Assembly: GCA_900544075.1 (NCBI GenBank)
Contig: UQTJ01000008.1
Coordinates: 1-64,000, forward strand
Length of the DNA: 64,000 nt
DNA from: an uncultured Bacteroides sp.
Lineage (GTDB): Bacteria; Bacteroidota; Bacteroidia; Bacteroidales; Bacteroidaceae
Reading direction: 5' to 3'
Shown: piece by piece, positions 28,130-37,783 of the stretch
Layout: each line of letters begins with the position of its first letter
Numbering within the stretch: position 1 is the stretch's first letter
The notes under the pieces: model-generated
The model's database searches: none
What the model saw: only the letters and a program-made list of their open reading frames with translations
Told to the model about the DNA's origin: nothing
Made by a program: the position numbers and the translations under genes

Positions 28130-29713
28130 ATGGAATTGAAACTTGGAAATATATTATTACGCTACAGGATAGCTGTAGCCATAATTCTATCCTGTGGATT
28201 ATTTATCCCTGGAGAAAATCTAAAAGCAGCTTTGCCTGATAATGGGGATATAGAAGAAGGTAAAGAGGCCATTCCTTTCAGAATGCCGCGTATAGAATTA
28301 CCGGACATACCATCTAATGAGGTATCTATTGCAGACTTCGGGGCAGTGTCAGGTGGTGAAACTATTAATACAAAGTCTATCAATGATGCTATAGTTGCAG
28401 TTGCAAATAAAGGTGGAGGCAAGGTGGTTGTGCCTGCCGGTATTTGGCTCTCCGGACCAATAGTTCTTCGTGATAAGATTGAACTGCACCTTGAAAGTAA
28501 TGCCATACTTCTTTTTAGTCCAGATGCAGATTTATATCCGCTGGTGGAAACTTCTTTTGAAGGGCTTGACATGTTGAGATGCCAGTCTCCAATTTCTGCT
28601 ATAGAGGCTTCCGATATTGCTATAACAGGAAATGGTGTTATTGATGGAGGAGGAGATGCATGGAGGCCTGTTAAACGGGTAAAATTAACTGAAGGACAGT
28701 GGAATAATCTTGTAAATTCAGGTGGAGTAGTTGACTCGGGTGGTAAGACATGGTATCCTGATGAGGGCGCGCTTAAAGCTTCTGTTATAACCCGTGAAAA
28801 ACAGAATGATGAGATATCCAAAGCAGAATGGATGCAGATGAAAAGATGGCTGCGTCCTGTTCTGCTGGGACTTACAGGTTGTAGTCGTGTCTTGTTAACC
28901 GGGGTTACATTCCGCAATTCGCCGAGTTGGTGTTTGCATCCCCTTTGTTGTGATAATCTGACAATAGACAATGTAAAGGTCTTTAATCCATGGTATTCGC
29001 AGAATGGAGATGCCCTTGATATAGAGTCATGCTCAAATGCCATTGTACAAAACTGCTTGTTCGATGCTGGAGATGATGCGATATGCCTTAAATCGGGAAA
29101 GGATGAAGATGGGCGTAAGCGCGGAAAACCATGCAGTAATATTATTATAAAGAATAATACAGTTCTTCATGGTCATGGAGGATTCGTAATAGGTAGTGAA
29201 ATGTCAGGAGGAATTAATAATGTATATGTTTCGGATTGTACGTTTATAGGTACTGATATAGGATTGAGGTTTAAAAGTACGAGAGGCAGAGGAGGTACAG
29301 TGGAGGATATATACATTAATGGTATAAAGATGGTGGATATCACAGGAGACGCAATTGTTGCAGATATGTATTATGCAATTAAGGAAAAACCTGACGCACC
29401 TATACCCGCCGTATCGGTTACTACACCTGTTTTTAGGAATATATATATGTCGGATATATCTTGCAATGGCGCAGGTAAGGCTGTTGCTTTAAGAGGGTTG
29501 CCTGAGATGCCTTTAAAGAATTTTGTTATTGACGGAATAAATATTACATCTTCCAAGAAAGGTATTAGCGCTAATTATGTTGAAGGACTTGTTTTGAATA
29601 ACGTCAATGTGGTCTGTGAAGATTCCTGTAAGTTAAAGATTGAGAATTCTTCTTCAATAAGTGTCGATGATTCATTGTATGATAAGATAACTTTAGCAGA
29701 ACTACCTTTATAA
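28130..29713 (+). CDS. Polygalacturonase, glycoside hydrolase family 28
   Basis: A 527-residue exported enzyme that hydrolyses alpha-1,4-galacturonosyl bonds in homogalacturonan or related pectin. After a signal-peptide-like N-terminus it has SIADFGAVSGGETINTKSI, typical of bacterial GH28. Catalytic signatures are all present: N292-G-D294 (NTD-type), D315-D316 in AGDDAICLKSG, GHG in LHGHGGFVIGSEMSGG, and RFK in GLRFKSTRGRGG. An exo-acting or xylogalacturonan-type specificity is possible because bacterial exo-enzymes of this size are common, but this is inference. It lies between the small peptide gene and the PUL regulator and is followed by a terminator. Confidence 0.95.
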   Translation: MELKLGNILLRYRIAVAIILSCGLFIPGENLKAALPDNGDIEEGKEAIPFRMPRIELPDIPSNEVSIADFGAVSGGETINTKSINDAIVAVANKGGGKVVVPAGIWLSGPIVLRDKIELHLESNAILLFSPDADLYPLVETSFEGLDMLRCQSPISAIEASDIAITGNGVIDGGGDAWRPVKRVKLTEGQWNNLVNSGGVVDSGGKTWYPDEGALKASVITREKQNDEISKAEWMQMKRWLRPVLLGLTGCSRVLLTGVTFRNSPSWCLHPLCCDNLTIDNVKVFNPWYSQNGDALDIESCSNAIVQNCLFDAGDDAICLKSGKDEDGRKRGKPCSNIIIKNNTVLHGHGGFVIGSEMSGGINNVYVSDCTFIGTDIGLRFKSTRGRGGTVEDIYINGIKMVDITGDAIVADMYYAIKEKPDAPIPAVSVTTPVFRNIYMSDISCNGAGKAVALRGLPEMPLKNFVIDGINITSSKKGISANYVEGLVLNNVNVVCEDSCKLKIENSSSISVDDSLYDKITLAELPL

Positions 29714-29746
29714 TGATTTTTTGTTTTTTTTACTTCCATTAAATAA

Positions 29747-29775
29747 ACCGTATCCTTTAGTGGGTACGGTCTTTT
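29747..29775 (+). terminator. Terminator after the GH28 gene
   Basis: A 9-bp stem (29747-29755 with 29762-29770, one G-T pair) with a 6-nt loop is followed by CTTTT. It isolates the enzyme block from the regulator gene. Confidence 0.75.
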
Positions 29776-29811
29776 AGTATTGTTATAGTTGCTTTTTGAA
29801 TTTAGTATTTG

Positions 29812-29819
29812 TATCTTTG
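29812..29819 (+). promoter_or_regulatory. -7 box of the hybrid two-component regulator gene
   Basis: TATCTTTG is an exact TAnnTTTG match 41 nt before the start codon, downstream of the GH28 terminator. A TTG lies 20 nt further upstream. The regulator thus has its own, probably constitutive, promoter. Confidence 0.6.
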
Positions 29820-29860
29820 TTTTATTATATCATCTTATGAATTAAAAAAATTAACTACTC

Positions 29861-32800
29861 ATGGCGTCATATAAAATTAAAAGAATAATATTTATATTCT
29901 TATGTTTCGGTTATTCCATATTTAGACTCTTTTCTCAACCTGTGTGCGATTTTGAGTTCTTTTCCATTAAAGATGGACTTACTCAGGGAGTAGTCATGGA
30001 CATACTTCAAGACAAAAAAGGATATATATGGTTTAGTACTTGGAACGGACTGAGTAGATTTGATGGCTATAATTTCAAGAATTATAAGATAACAACACAA
30101 CAGAATAATAATACCTTTGGAAGTAATCGTATTGGTTCGATTTCAGAAAACTGTTATGGAGATATATGGTGTCCGACTTATGATGGCAGGGCATGCCTTT
30201 TTAATCCTGCTACAGAAACATTTACAGATGTCTTGCGTGGATTTGATGCAAGGACTAACCATGTTGAACAGATACATTCTTTGCCGAAGGGGATAGCGTG
30301 GATTTTATGTTCCGGAGGTTATAATTATAGGGTAGATGAGTTGTCATGTAAGAAAGGCGAAGGTATAAAGTTGTATTCTTCTTTTGATGGCAATCTCAAG
30401 GGTAATTATATATATCAGGTATTTCAGGATTCAGAAGGTGATGAATGGGTTCTAACAGACAAAGGTGTTGATATTATTGGTAAAAAGACGATAGATACAG
30501 ACTTTATATTTCGTTATATAGGGGAGATTGATAATTCTATATATTTAATCGCAGATAAAAAATCTGTTGCAAAGTATGAAATAGGTTCTGGTAAATTCGT
30601 TTTTCTTGATGTGCCTTTTGATTATAATTCTGTGAATTATATAGCTTATGGGAAAGAACGTGAATTGTTTATAGGAACTGATAATGGATTGGTGGTTTTT
30701 GATACTGATTCACTCTCGTTCAATCGTATTGATATACGAACTCCAAGTAGTCGATCTGGATATGTTAGATATATATATCAGGACAGCCATGGTAGTATAT
30801 GGGTTTTTTCTAAGAGTGCTGGAGTTACCCGTATAGATAATGACGGTAGTAAGTATCACCTGAGTACACCGGATAAAGACGTTGTTAAACATGGGCGTGG
30901 TAGTCGTCCGGTAATATTTGAAGACAAAAATGGAATTTTATGGATACTCCCAATAGATGGTAATTTCAGTTATTATAATCGTAAGACATCTCTTCTTGAA
31001 TCATTATATATAACATATAATAATATTCGTTCAGTGTTCAGCCCTTTAGTGCGTTATTATACGATTGACAGGCAAGGTAATTGTTGGTTTGCAACAGCAC
31101 GAGGGGTTATAAAAGTAAATTTTATGCCACAGGCATCTCGTATGAGATCATTGGTTAATGATTCAGAAGTAAGAGCATTTATGCGTGATGAAGATGGAAG
31201 ATTATGGTGTGGAACTAAATCGGGGGAGATTTTATTATATTCTTCTGATGGAACATTTGATGGCTTCCTTTCGCCTCAAGGAGACGTTTCTTCTTCTGTT
31301 TCAACATTTGGATTCGGTATCTATGTGATGTATGAAGATAAAGATAAGGGAATTTGGATTGGTACAAAAGGGGGTGGCCTTTTTCATCTTGGAAAAAGTA
31401 AAACAAACAGAAAATACATTGTAAAACATTATGAACACGATTCTTCTAATCCATATAGCTTAAATAATAATAACATATATGATATATATAGAGATTCATT
31501 AGGGCATTTATGGATCGGTTGTTTTGATGGTGGCTTAAATCTTTTTGATGATGATTCGGGACATTTTTTGAATTTCGGGAATGAATTAAAGAATTATCCA
31601 ATGTCGTTTGGAATGAAAGTAAGAAATATATCTGAAGTACAAAATGGAATTATATTGCTTGGTACTACAGATGGACTTATTTCTTTTTCTGCTGATTTTA
31701 ATAATCCGGCACAAATAAAGTTTTATAGAAATTTCCATAGGCCTGGCGATTCTTCAAGTATAGGAACTAATGATATAATGCACATTTATACAGACAGTCG
31801 CGGATGGATATATACAGTAAATTATACAGGTGGCTTTAATAGGGTGTTGTCGTCAAGCTTATTATCGGATACTATTAGATTTAAAAATTATGGACTTGAT
31901 TCAGGTTTGGTATCTGATTTGACTTTGTCTATTGTTGAAGATGGTAGCTCATATTTATGGATTACATCAGAAATAGCTGTATCAAGGTTTAATCCAATTA
32001 CAGAAACAATAGAAAATTTTATAATTCCAGCTTCAGACAGGGAAGCTTTTTTTTCAGAAGCGATTCCAATTCACGGAACAAATGGAAGTATATTGTTCGG
32101 TACTAACACTGGATATATGGATATTGATACGAAAAAGATGCATAAAAGTATGTTTGCCCCTCCAATAGCTATAACTGATATAAAGATTCAAGGACATTCG
32201 ATAAATGCGGCTGTGGATTATATGAAAGAAATAACTCTTGAACCAAAACAGAGGAATATTACTATACAATTTTCAGCTCTTGATTATGTGGCTACCAATA
32301 ACATCCTTTATGCTTATAGAATGAAAGGTTTGGAAGACACATGGAACTACTCAGGGAAATCACGTTCTGCATCTTATCTGAATCTTCCTGCTGGAACATA
32401 CGAACTTGAGATAAAATCTACTAATAGCGATGGCGTATGGGTTGATAATATTAGAACATTAAAAGTACATGTTAAACCTGTTTTTAAAGAAACAGCATGG
32501 GCTGTAGCTCTGTATATAGTTATATTTTTGTTAGTTACATCGCTTGTTACTTATGTTCTATTTTATATTTATAGGTTACGTCATAGGGTTAGCATGGAAA
32601 AGCAACTCGCAGATATTAAGTTGAGATTCTTTACTGACATATCCCATGAGTTGCGTACGCCGTTGACTCTTATTAGCAGTCCGCTATCAGAAGTTCTTGA
32701 GAAGGAAAACTTGTCACAATCGGCGAGATGTAATCTCGAAGTTGTTGAGCATAATGCAGACAGAATGCTTCGTCTTATTAACCAAATATTAGACTTCAGG

Positions 32801-34210
32801 AAAATTCAGAATGGTAAGATGAAACTTTTGGTAGAGGAAACAGATATTTCAGCGTTTATTCAAAATATTATGTCAAATTTCCGTGAGATGGCAGCGCGGA
32901 AGAATATTGATTTTGACATTAAGTTAGAAGAAAAATCATTTTATGCTTGGGTGGACAGGGATAAATTGGATAAAATCATTTTTAATCTTTTGTCAAATGC
33001 ATTTAAATATACTCCTGAAGGTGGAACAGTTTCAATAACTTTTATTACTCGGAAAGATGATTATGATGTGATTGTAGAAGATAATGGGATAGGAATTAAA
33101 CCTGATAAAATTAATAAACTTTTTAAACGTTTTGAAACATTGGCTCGTGATAATATTCTTAAACCATCATCAGGAATAGGATTGTCTTTGGTAAAAGAAC
33201 TTGTGGAATTAATGAATGGATCTATTGTCGTTGATAGTGAACCAGGACATGGTTGCAGATTTAAGATTACTTTGCCAACACGATTTGAGAAATTTAATAG
33301 TAATGTTGAAGTGGAATTTGTTTTGGATGATTCGCCAAAATCCAATGCCATTACATCTGATGTTAATGAGAATAATGAGGGCGATTTATGTGATTCTGAC
33401 AAGATGTCAATTTTGATAGTGGAGGATAATGACGAATTGCGTCTTTTCCTTTCACGTTGTTTGAAAAATGATTACAAGATATATACGGCTGTTAATGGTG
33501 CTGCCGGTCTTGAACTTGCTGTCCAAATGTTGCCTGACATGATATTGACAGATGTTATGATGCCTGAGATGGATGGCTTGGAGATGGTAGGTAAAATTAA
33601 GGAGAATCCAAATACTTCTCATATTCCTATTATTGTTTTATCTGCAAAAGCTTCTTTGGATGATAGAATAAGCGGAATCGAACAGGGTATAGATGACTAT
33701 ATAACAAAACCCTTCAGCTCTTCTTATTTGCGAGTTAGGATAAAATCTATTTTTAATCAGAGAAAAGCATTGCAAGAAAGATATATGGCTATGCTTTCTG
33801 ATTCTGGTAAGAATGCTGTAATTGATTTCTCACCGTCTGAACCGCAAGTGACTCCTCTTGACGAGGTGTTTATGCAAAATGTAATGAAGTATCTTGAAGA
33901 ACACATGGATGATCCAGATTTGACTATTGACGATTTTGCATCTCATCTTATGTTGGGACGTAGCATTTTTTATAGGAAACTAAAATCAATTGTCGGGTTG
34001 ACACCTGTAGATTTTGTTCGTGAGATTCGTGTTAAACGTGCTGCGCAGCTTATTTCTTTGGGAGAATATAACTTCTCGCAAATTGCTTATATGACAGGTT
34101 TCTCTGACCCTAAATACTTTAGTAAATGTTTTAAGAAGGTTATGGGGGTTACCCCGACAGCCTACAAAGAGGCAAAAAGCCCTTTTAAGCAATCTAATGA
34201 TAATATTTAG
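29861..34210 (+). CDS. Hybrid two-component system regulator (HTCS) of the pectin PUL
   Basis: A 1449-residue one-protein sensor, kinase, receiver and transcription factor. After a signal-peptide-like N-terminus come beta-propeller blades of the Reg_prop type (repeated GxIWFSTWNGLSRFD-like units, to about 780), a Y_Y_Y domain (about 790-870) that usually binds an oligosaccharide, and a membrane helix (about 880-905, VALYIVIFLLVTSLVTYVLF). Inside the cell follow HisKA with H929 in DISHELRTPL, an HATPase domain (DNGIGI, GIGLSL), a receiver with D1231 in LTDVMMPEMDG, and an AraC-type DNA-binding domain (IAYMTGFSDPKYFSKCFKK). All key residues are intact. It most likely activates the surrounding PUL when it senses a pectin fragment. 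Confidence 0.96.
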   Translation: MASYKIKRIIFIFLCFGYSIFRLFSQPVCDFEFFSIKDGLTQGVVMDILQDKKGYIWFSTWNGLSRFDGYNFKNYKITTQQNNNTFGSNRIGSISENCYGDIWCPTYDGRACLFNPATETFTDVLRGFDARTNHVEQIHSLPKGIAWILCSGGYNYRVDELSCKKGEGIKLYSSFDGNLKGNYIYQVFQDSEGDEWVLTDKGVDIIGKKTIDTDFIFRYIGEIDNSIYLIADKKSVAKYEIGSGKFVFLDVPFDYNSVNYIAYGKERELFIGTDNGLVVFDTDSLSFNRIDIRTPSSRSGYVRYIYQDSHGSIWVFSKSAGVTRIDNDGSKYHLSTPDKDVVKHGRGSRPVIFEDKNGILWILPIDGNFSYYNRKTSLLESLYITYNNIRSVFSPLVRYYTIDRQGNCWFATARGVIKVNFMPQASRMRSLVNDSEVRAFMRDEDGRLWCGTKSGEILLYSSDGTFDGFLSPQGDVSSSVSTFGFGIYVMYEDKDKGIWIGTKGGGLFHLGKSKTNRKYIVKHYEHDSSNPYSLNNNNIYDIYRDSLGHLWIGCFDGGLNLFDDDSGHFLNFGNELKNYPMSFGMKVRNISEVQNGIILLGTTDGLISFSADFNNPAQIKFYRNFHRPGDSSSIGTNDIMHIYTDSRGWIYTVNYTGGFNRVLSSSLLSDTIRFKNYGLDSGLVSDLTLSIVEDGSSYLWITSEIAVSRFNPITETIENFIIPASDREAFFSEAIPIHGTNGSILFGTNTGYMDIDTKKMHKSMFAPPIAITDIKIQGHSINAAVDYMKEITLEPKQRNITIQFSALDYVATNNILYAYRMKGLEDTWNYSGKSRSASYLNLPAGTYELEIKSTNSDGVWVDNIRTLKVHVKPVFKETAWAVALYIVIFLLVTSLVTYVLFYIYRLRHRVSMEKQLADIKLRFFTDISHELRTPLTLISSPLSEVLEKENLSQSARCNLEVVEHNADRMLRLINQILDFRKIQNGKMKLLVEETDISAFIQNIMSNFREMAARKNIDFDIKLEEKSFYAWVDRDKLDKIIFNLLSNAFKYTPEGGTVSITFITRKDDYDVIVEDNGIGIKPDKINKLFKRFETLARDNILKPSSGIGLSLVKELVELMNGSIVVDSEPGHGCRFKITLPTRFEKFNSNVEVEFVLDDSPKSNAITSDVNENNEGDLCDSDKMSILIVEDNDELRLFLSRCLKNDYKIYTAVNGAAGLELAVQMLPDMILTDVMMPEMDGLEMVGKIKENPNTSHIPIIVLSAKASLDDRISGIEQGIDDYITKPFSSSYLRVRIKSIFNQRKALQERYMAMLSDSGKNAVIDFSPSEPQVTPLDEVFMQNVMKYLEEHMDDPDLTIDDFASHLMLGRSIFYRKLKSIVGLTPVDFVREIRVKRAAQLISLGEYNFSQIAYMTGFSDPKYFSKCFKKVMGVTPTAYKEAKSPFKQSNDNI

Positions 34211-34255
34211 TGATAATTGCATATTAAAATGAGAAAAATACTCTTTTATTACCAA

Positions 34256-34288
34256 TTAATACGACTTCATGGAAATGAATGTCGTTAA
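34256..34288. other. Imperfect hairpin between HTCS and GH3 genes
   Basis: A dyad with bulges (TTAA..CGAC..TTCAT pairing ATGAA..GTCG..TTAA) lies in the 111-nt gap between the two genes. It has no T tract, so it may be a weak terminator, an operator or chance. No other feature was seen in the gap. Confidence 0.3.
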
Positions 34289-34321
34289 TATTGCAAAGCA
34301 ATTATGAAATAACTATTTATC

Positions 34322-36910
34322 ATGAAAAAACATTTTATTAATTTATTATTATTGACTTGTCTTACAGGTTGTATGCCTGTATATCAAAACAAAAATTGTA
34401 CTCCACAGGAAAGAGCAGAGGATTTACTTAAACGATTAACTCTTGAAGAAAAGGTTTCCATGATGATGGACAACTCGAAAGGTGTAGAAAGATTAGGGGT
34501 TAAGCCTTATGCCTGGTGGAATGAAGCACTTCATGGTTATGCACGCAGTGGGCTGGCTACTGTCTTCCCACAGCCGATTGGTATGGCAGCATCCTTTTCG
34601 CCTAAGGCGTTGAATAATGTTTTTGTTGCTGTGTCAGATGAGGCTCGTGCCAAAAGTACTAAATATACTTTGGAAGGAAGTTATGGGAGATATCAAGGTC
34701 TTACAATATGGACTCCTACAGTAAATATTTTTAGGGACCCAAGATGGGGACGTGGTATAGAAACTTATGGAGAGGACCCTTATTTGTCTGGGGTAATGGG
34801 GGTGAATGTCGTAAAAGGCTTGCAGTGTCTTGATGAAGGCCGTAAGTATGATAAGACTCATGCCTGTGCCAAGCATTTTGCAGTTCATTCAGGACCTGAG
34901 TGGAACAGACATGAATTTAATGCGGAGAATATTTCACCGAGAGATTTATATGAAACTTATTTGCCACCATTTAAAGAGCTTGTTATTAAAGGGCAGGTAA
35001 AAGAAGTGATGTGTGCGTATAATAGGTTTGAGGGGGAACCTTGCTGTGGAAGTAACAGGCTTTTAACTCAGATTTTGAGAAATGAGTGGAAATTTGATGG
35101 CATTGTTGTTACCGATTGCGGAGCTATAGATGATTTTTATGATGAGAATGCACATAAAACACATGAAGATGCTATAGCGGCATCATCTGCTGCTGTGTTA
35201 AACGGGACAGATTTGGAATGTGGTTCTAATTTCAAAAAATTAGTTGATGGTGTTAAAAAAGGAACAATAAAAGAATCTGAAATTGATGTGTCTGTAAGAC
35301 GTTTGCTTAAAGCGCGTTTTGAATTAGGGTTAATGGATGATGTATCAGATGTTGATTGGACTAATATCCCTTTTTCTGTTGTTGCTTCTGCACGCCATGA
35401 TTCGTTGGCTCTTGATATGGCCCGTAAATCTATGACATTGTTGCAAAACCGTGACGGTATTCTTCCATTGAAGATGAATGGTAAAACTATTGCGGTTGTT
35501 GGACCAAATGCAAATGATTCTGTAATGCAATGGGGAAACTATAATGGAACTCCGAGAAGAACAATAACTCTTTTACAAGGTCTTGTTGATTTATGTGGAG
35601 ATAATAATAGAATAATATTTGATCAGGGGTGCTCATGGGTTGAGAAGAATATATTGCGTAGCACATTTGCACAGTGTCATACAGATAGAGGTGTGGGTTT
35701 TAGTGCTGAGTATTGGAACAATAAGGATTTTGATGGAGAACCGGTTGCTACTGCCCAATTGACCACTCCTTTTCAATTGTGTACGTCGGGAGCTACTGTT
35801 TTTGCTCCTGGGGTTAATTTAACTGATTTCTCTGCAATTTATAAAAGTGTATTTACTCCTGAAGAAAGTGGAGAGGTCTTTTTCAATTTTTATTCTTATG
35901 GCTCTGTCCAGTTACTCGTGGATGGAAAAGAGTTAGGTAGTTTTACTAATAAACATGGTAGTAAACAGCGTGTTTATAAAATGAAAGTAAAATCAGGTCA
36001 GGATTATGGGCTTGAGATAAAATTTAAATATTTTGCAAGTGATGCTCAATTGAATTTTGATTTAGGGTTTAAGCAGGAAGTTGATATTGATGCAACTGTA
36101 AATAAAGTGAAAGATGCTGATGTGGTAATCTTTGCAGGTGGTATTTCTCCTCAACTTGAAGGTGAAGAGATGGGAGTGAAACTCCCTGGTTTCAAAAATG
36201 GTGATAGGACTGATATCGAGTTGCCGGAAGTCCAAAGAAAACTTGTAAAAGCATTATATGATGCTGGTAAAAAGATTGTTTTTGTTAATTTCTCCGGGTC
36301 TCCAATAGGGCTTGAACCTGAAACGAAATATTGTGATGCGATACTTCAAGCTTGGTATCCTGGTCAGGAAGGAGGTAGAGCTATAGCTGAAGTGTTATTG
36401 GGTTATTATAATCCGGCTGGACGCTTACCAGTTACATTCTATAAAAATATAAGTCAGTTACCCGATTTTGAAGATTATTCCATGAAGGGACGTACTTATA
36501 GATATATGGCTGAAAAGCCTTTATTCCCGTTTGGGCATGGCTTAAGCTATACCGAATTCAAATATGGTGAAGCTAAAATTAACAAGAATATATTATCCGA
36601 TGGTGATACGTTGAGGATTAGTATTCCTGTAAGTAATATTGGTGATCTTAATGGTGAAGAGGTTGTACAGATTTATCTCCGACGCCCTTCTGATATTAAT
36701 GGCCCCAATAAAACACTTAGAGCTTTTAAAAGGGTATGTATAGATAAAGGAAAGACTTGTAATATTAATTTTGAATTGTCAAATAATGATTTTGAATGGT
36801 TTGATACTCAAAATAATGTGATGCGCCCTCTTGAAGGTGAATATGAGATATTGTATGGTACAAGTTCTGAAGATTCGTGCCTGCAAAAAATAAATGTTGT
36901 ATTGAAGTGA
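34322..36910 (+). CDS. Glycoside hydrolase family 3, beta-xylosidase-like, with PA14 domain
   Basis: An 862-residue lipoprotein (LLLLTCLTGCMPVYQ). The N-terminal TIM-barrel domain has YAWWNEALHGYARSG, the motif of the beta-xylosidase branch of GH3, then FRDPRWGRGIETYGEDPYL and the nucleophile D265 in GIVVTDCGAID. A PA14 domain (about 460-600, FSAEYWNNKDFDGEP) is inserted in the second, alpha/beta domain. A fibronectin-like C-terminal domain (PFGHGLSYTEFKYGEA onward) completes it. Likely reaction: release of a terminal beta-linked sugar, perhaps xylose, from imported or surface oligomers. It ends the PUL, followed by a bidirectional terminator. Confidence 0.92.
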   Translation: MKKHFINLLLLTCLTGCMPVYQNKNCTPQERAEDLLKRLTLEEKVSMMMDNSKGVERLGVKPYAWWNEALHGYARSGLATVFPQPIGMAASFSPKALNNVFVAVSDEARAKSTKYTLEGSYGRYQGLTIWTPTVNIFRDPRWGRGIETYGEDPYLSGVMGVNVVKGLQCLDEGRKYDKTHACAKHFAVHSGPEWNRHEFNAENISPRDLYETYLPPFKELVIKGQVKEVMCAYNRFEGEPCCGSNRLLTQILRNEWKFDGIVVTDCGAIDDFYDENAHKTHEDAIAASSAAVLNGTDLECGSNFKKLVDGVKKGTIKESEIDVSVRRLLKARFELGLMDDVSDVDWTNIPFSVVASARHDSLALDMARKSMTLLQNRDGILPLKMNGKTIAVVGPNANDSVMQWGNYNGTPRRTITLLQGLVDLCGDNNRIIFDQGCSWVEKNILRSTFAQCHTDRGVGFSAEYWNNKDFDGEPVATAQLTTPFQLCTSGATVFAPGVNLTDFSAIYKSVFTPEESGEVFFNFYSYGSVQLLVDGKELGSFTNKHGSKQRVYKMKVKSGQDYGLEIKFKYFASDAQLNFDLGFKQEVDIDATVNKVKDADVVIFAGGISPQLEGEEMGVKLPGFKNGDRTDIELPEVQRKLVKALYDAGKKIVFVNFSGSPIGLEPETKYCDAILQAWYPGQEGGRAIAEVLLGYYNPAGRLPVTFYKNISQLPDFEDYSMKGRTYRYMAEKPLFPFGHGLSYTEFKYGEAKINKNILSDGDTLRISIPVSNIGDLNGEEVVQIYLRRPSDINGPNKTLRAFKRVCIDKGKTCNINFELSNNDFEWFDTQNNVMRPLEGEYEILYGTSSEDSCLQKINVVLK

Positions 36911-36918
36911 TTTTTATT

Positions 36919-36964
36919 AAATACAGAAACCTTGTTATGAATTTATAGCAAGGTTTCTGTATTT
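36919..36964. terminator. Bidirectional terminator at the right end of the PUL
   Basis: A perfect 16-bp stem (36919-36934 with 36949-36964) with a 14-nt loop lies between the converging GH3 gene and the DUF3109 gene. T-rich bases flank both sides, so it can act on both strands. Confidence 0.85.
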
Positions 36965-36971
36965 ATAAAGT

Positions 36972-37553
36972 TTATATTAATCCCTGTTTCTTCAATTCTT
37001 CTGCCACATTCTCCAATTCGTCATACCATGCCTGACCGAATTTCCTTATAAGCGGCTCTTTCAGAAATTTATAAACAGGCAGATTCTCTTTCTTCCCGAG
37101 CAGAACTGCAGCCTTACATACATCCCATCTATGGTAGTTTACAGCCTTAAAAGGGCCGTAGTCGCCTATCCTGATAGGGTAGAGATGGCATGACACCGGT
37201 TTATAGAAATTGCATTTACCTTCGCGATATGCTTTCTCTATTGCGCAATAGCAATATCCCTTATCATCGTAACATGTGAACACGCAGTCTTTGCCGTTTA
37301 CTATCGATGTTACCAAATCACCATCCTGGTCGGTATATACCACTCCTTGCTTATCTATCACGGCACGTGCTTCCGGCGAAAGGTCATTCCATATCACAGG
37401 AAGTACCTCTTCCAGTTTCTCAACCTCGTCAAGTTCTACCGGTGCACCGGCATCGCCTTCTATACAGCACTCTCCCTTGCAAGCGTCAAGATTGCAAAGA
37501 AACTTCTCGCGGAATACGTCGAGGCTTACTACTACATCGTCTATCTGAACCAT
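36972..37553 (-). CDS. DUF3109 family cysteine-rich protein (YkgJ-like)
   Basis: A 193-residue protein with the conserved cysteine pattern of DUF3109: CKGECCIEGDAGAP near the N-terminus, CVFTCYDDKGYCYCAIE, and the family signature PVSCHLYPIRI. The cysteines suggest Zn or Fe-S binding; the biochemical role is not known. I start at the ATG at 37553 (MVQIDDVVVSLDVF), since the 15 extra residues of the longer frame are not family-like, and a -7 box (TATCTTTG on the minus strand) lies 18 nt upstream of it. It is a single-gene unit converging on the PUL. Confidence 0.88.
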   Translation of the reverse strand: MVQIDDVVVSLDVFREKFLCNLDACKGECCIEGDAGAPVELDEVEKLEEVLPVIWNDLSPEARAVIDKQGVVYTDQDGDLVTSIVNGKDCVFTCYDDKGYCYCAIEKAYREGKCNFYKPVSCHLYPIRIGDYGPFKAVNYHRWDVCKAAVLLGKKENLPVYKFLKEPLIRKFGQAWYDELENVAEELKKQGLI

Positions 37554-37571
37554 AAAATATAAAGTTTTTTG

Positions 37572-37579
37572 CAAAGATA
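37572..37579 (-). promoter_or_regulatory. -7 box of the DUF3109 gene
   Basis: The minus strand reads TATCTTTG, an exact TAnnTTTG match, 18 nt upstream of the start at 37553. If real, it excludes the longer start at 37598. Confidence 0.6.
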
Positions 37580-37710
37580 AATCATAACTGTTATTCATTG
37601 ATAAAAAACAGATATAATTATGAGAATGAGTTTATCACTGTTTTATGTGAATGTTTGGTGAAAATAATATTTTTTATTGTAGAATATTATAATTTTATGA
37701 ATATAAATTA

Positions 37711-37718
37711 TATTTTTG
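37711..37718 (+). promoter_or_regulatory. -7 box of the small barrel gene
   Basis: TATTTTTG is an exact TAnnTTTG match 65 nt before the start at 37784, leaving a leader of about 60 nt. Confidence 0.45.
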
Positions 37719-37783
37719 TCGTTGTTTTTTAGATAATTAGTAGTTCTGACAAACAATTAACTTTTAAAATATTTCAGATTATT

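Noticed and set aside
28162..29043. 293-codon open frame on the minus strand
   Set aside because: It lies wholly antisense to the GH28 gene, whose catalytic motifs are complete. The antisense product resembles no family and is a codon-bias shadow.
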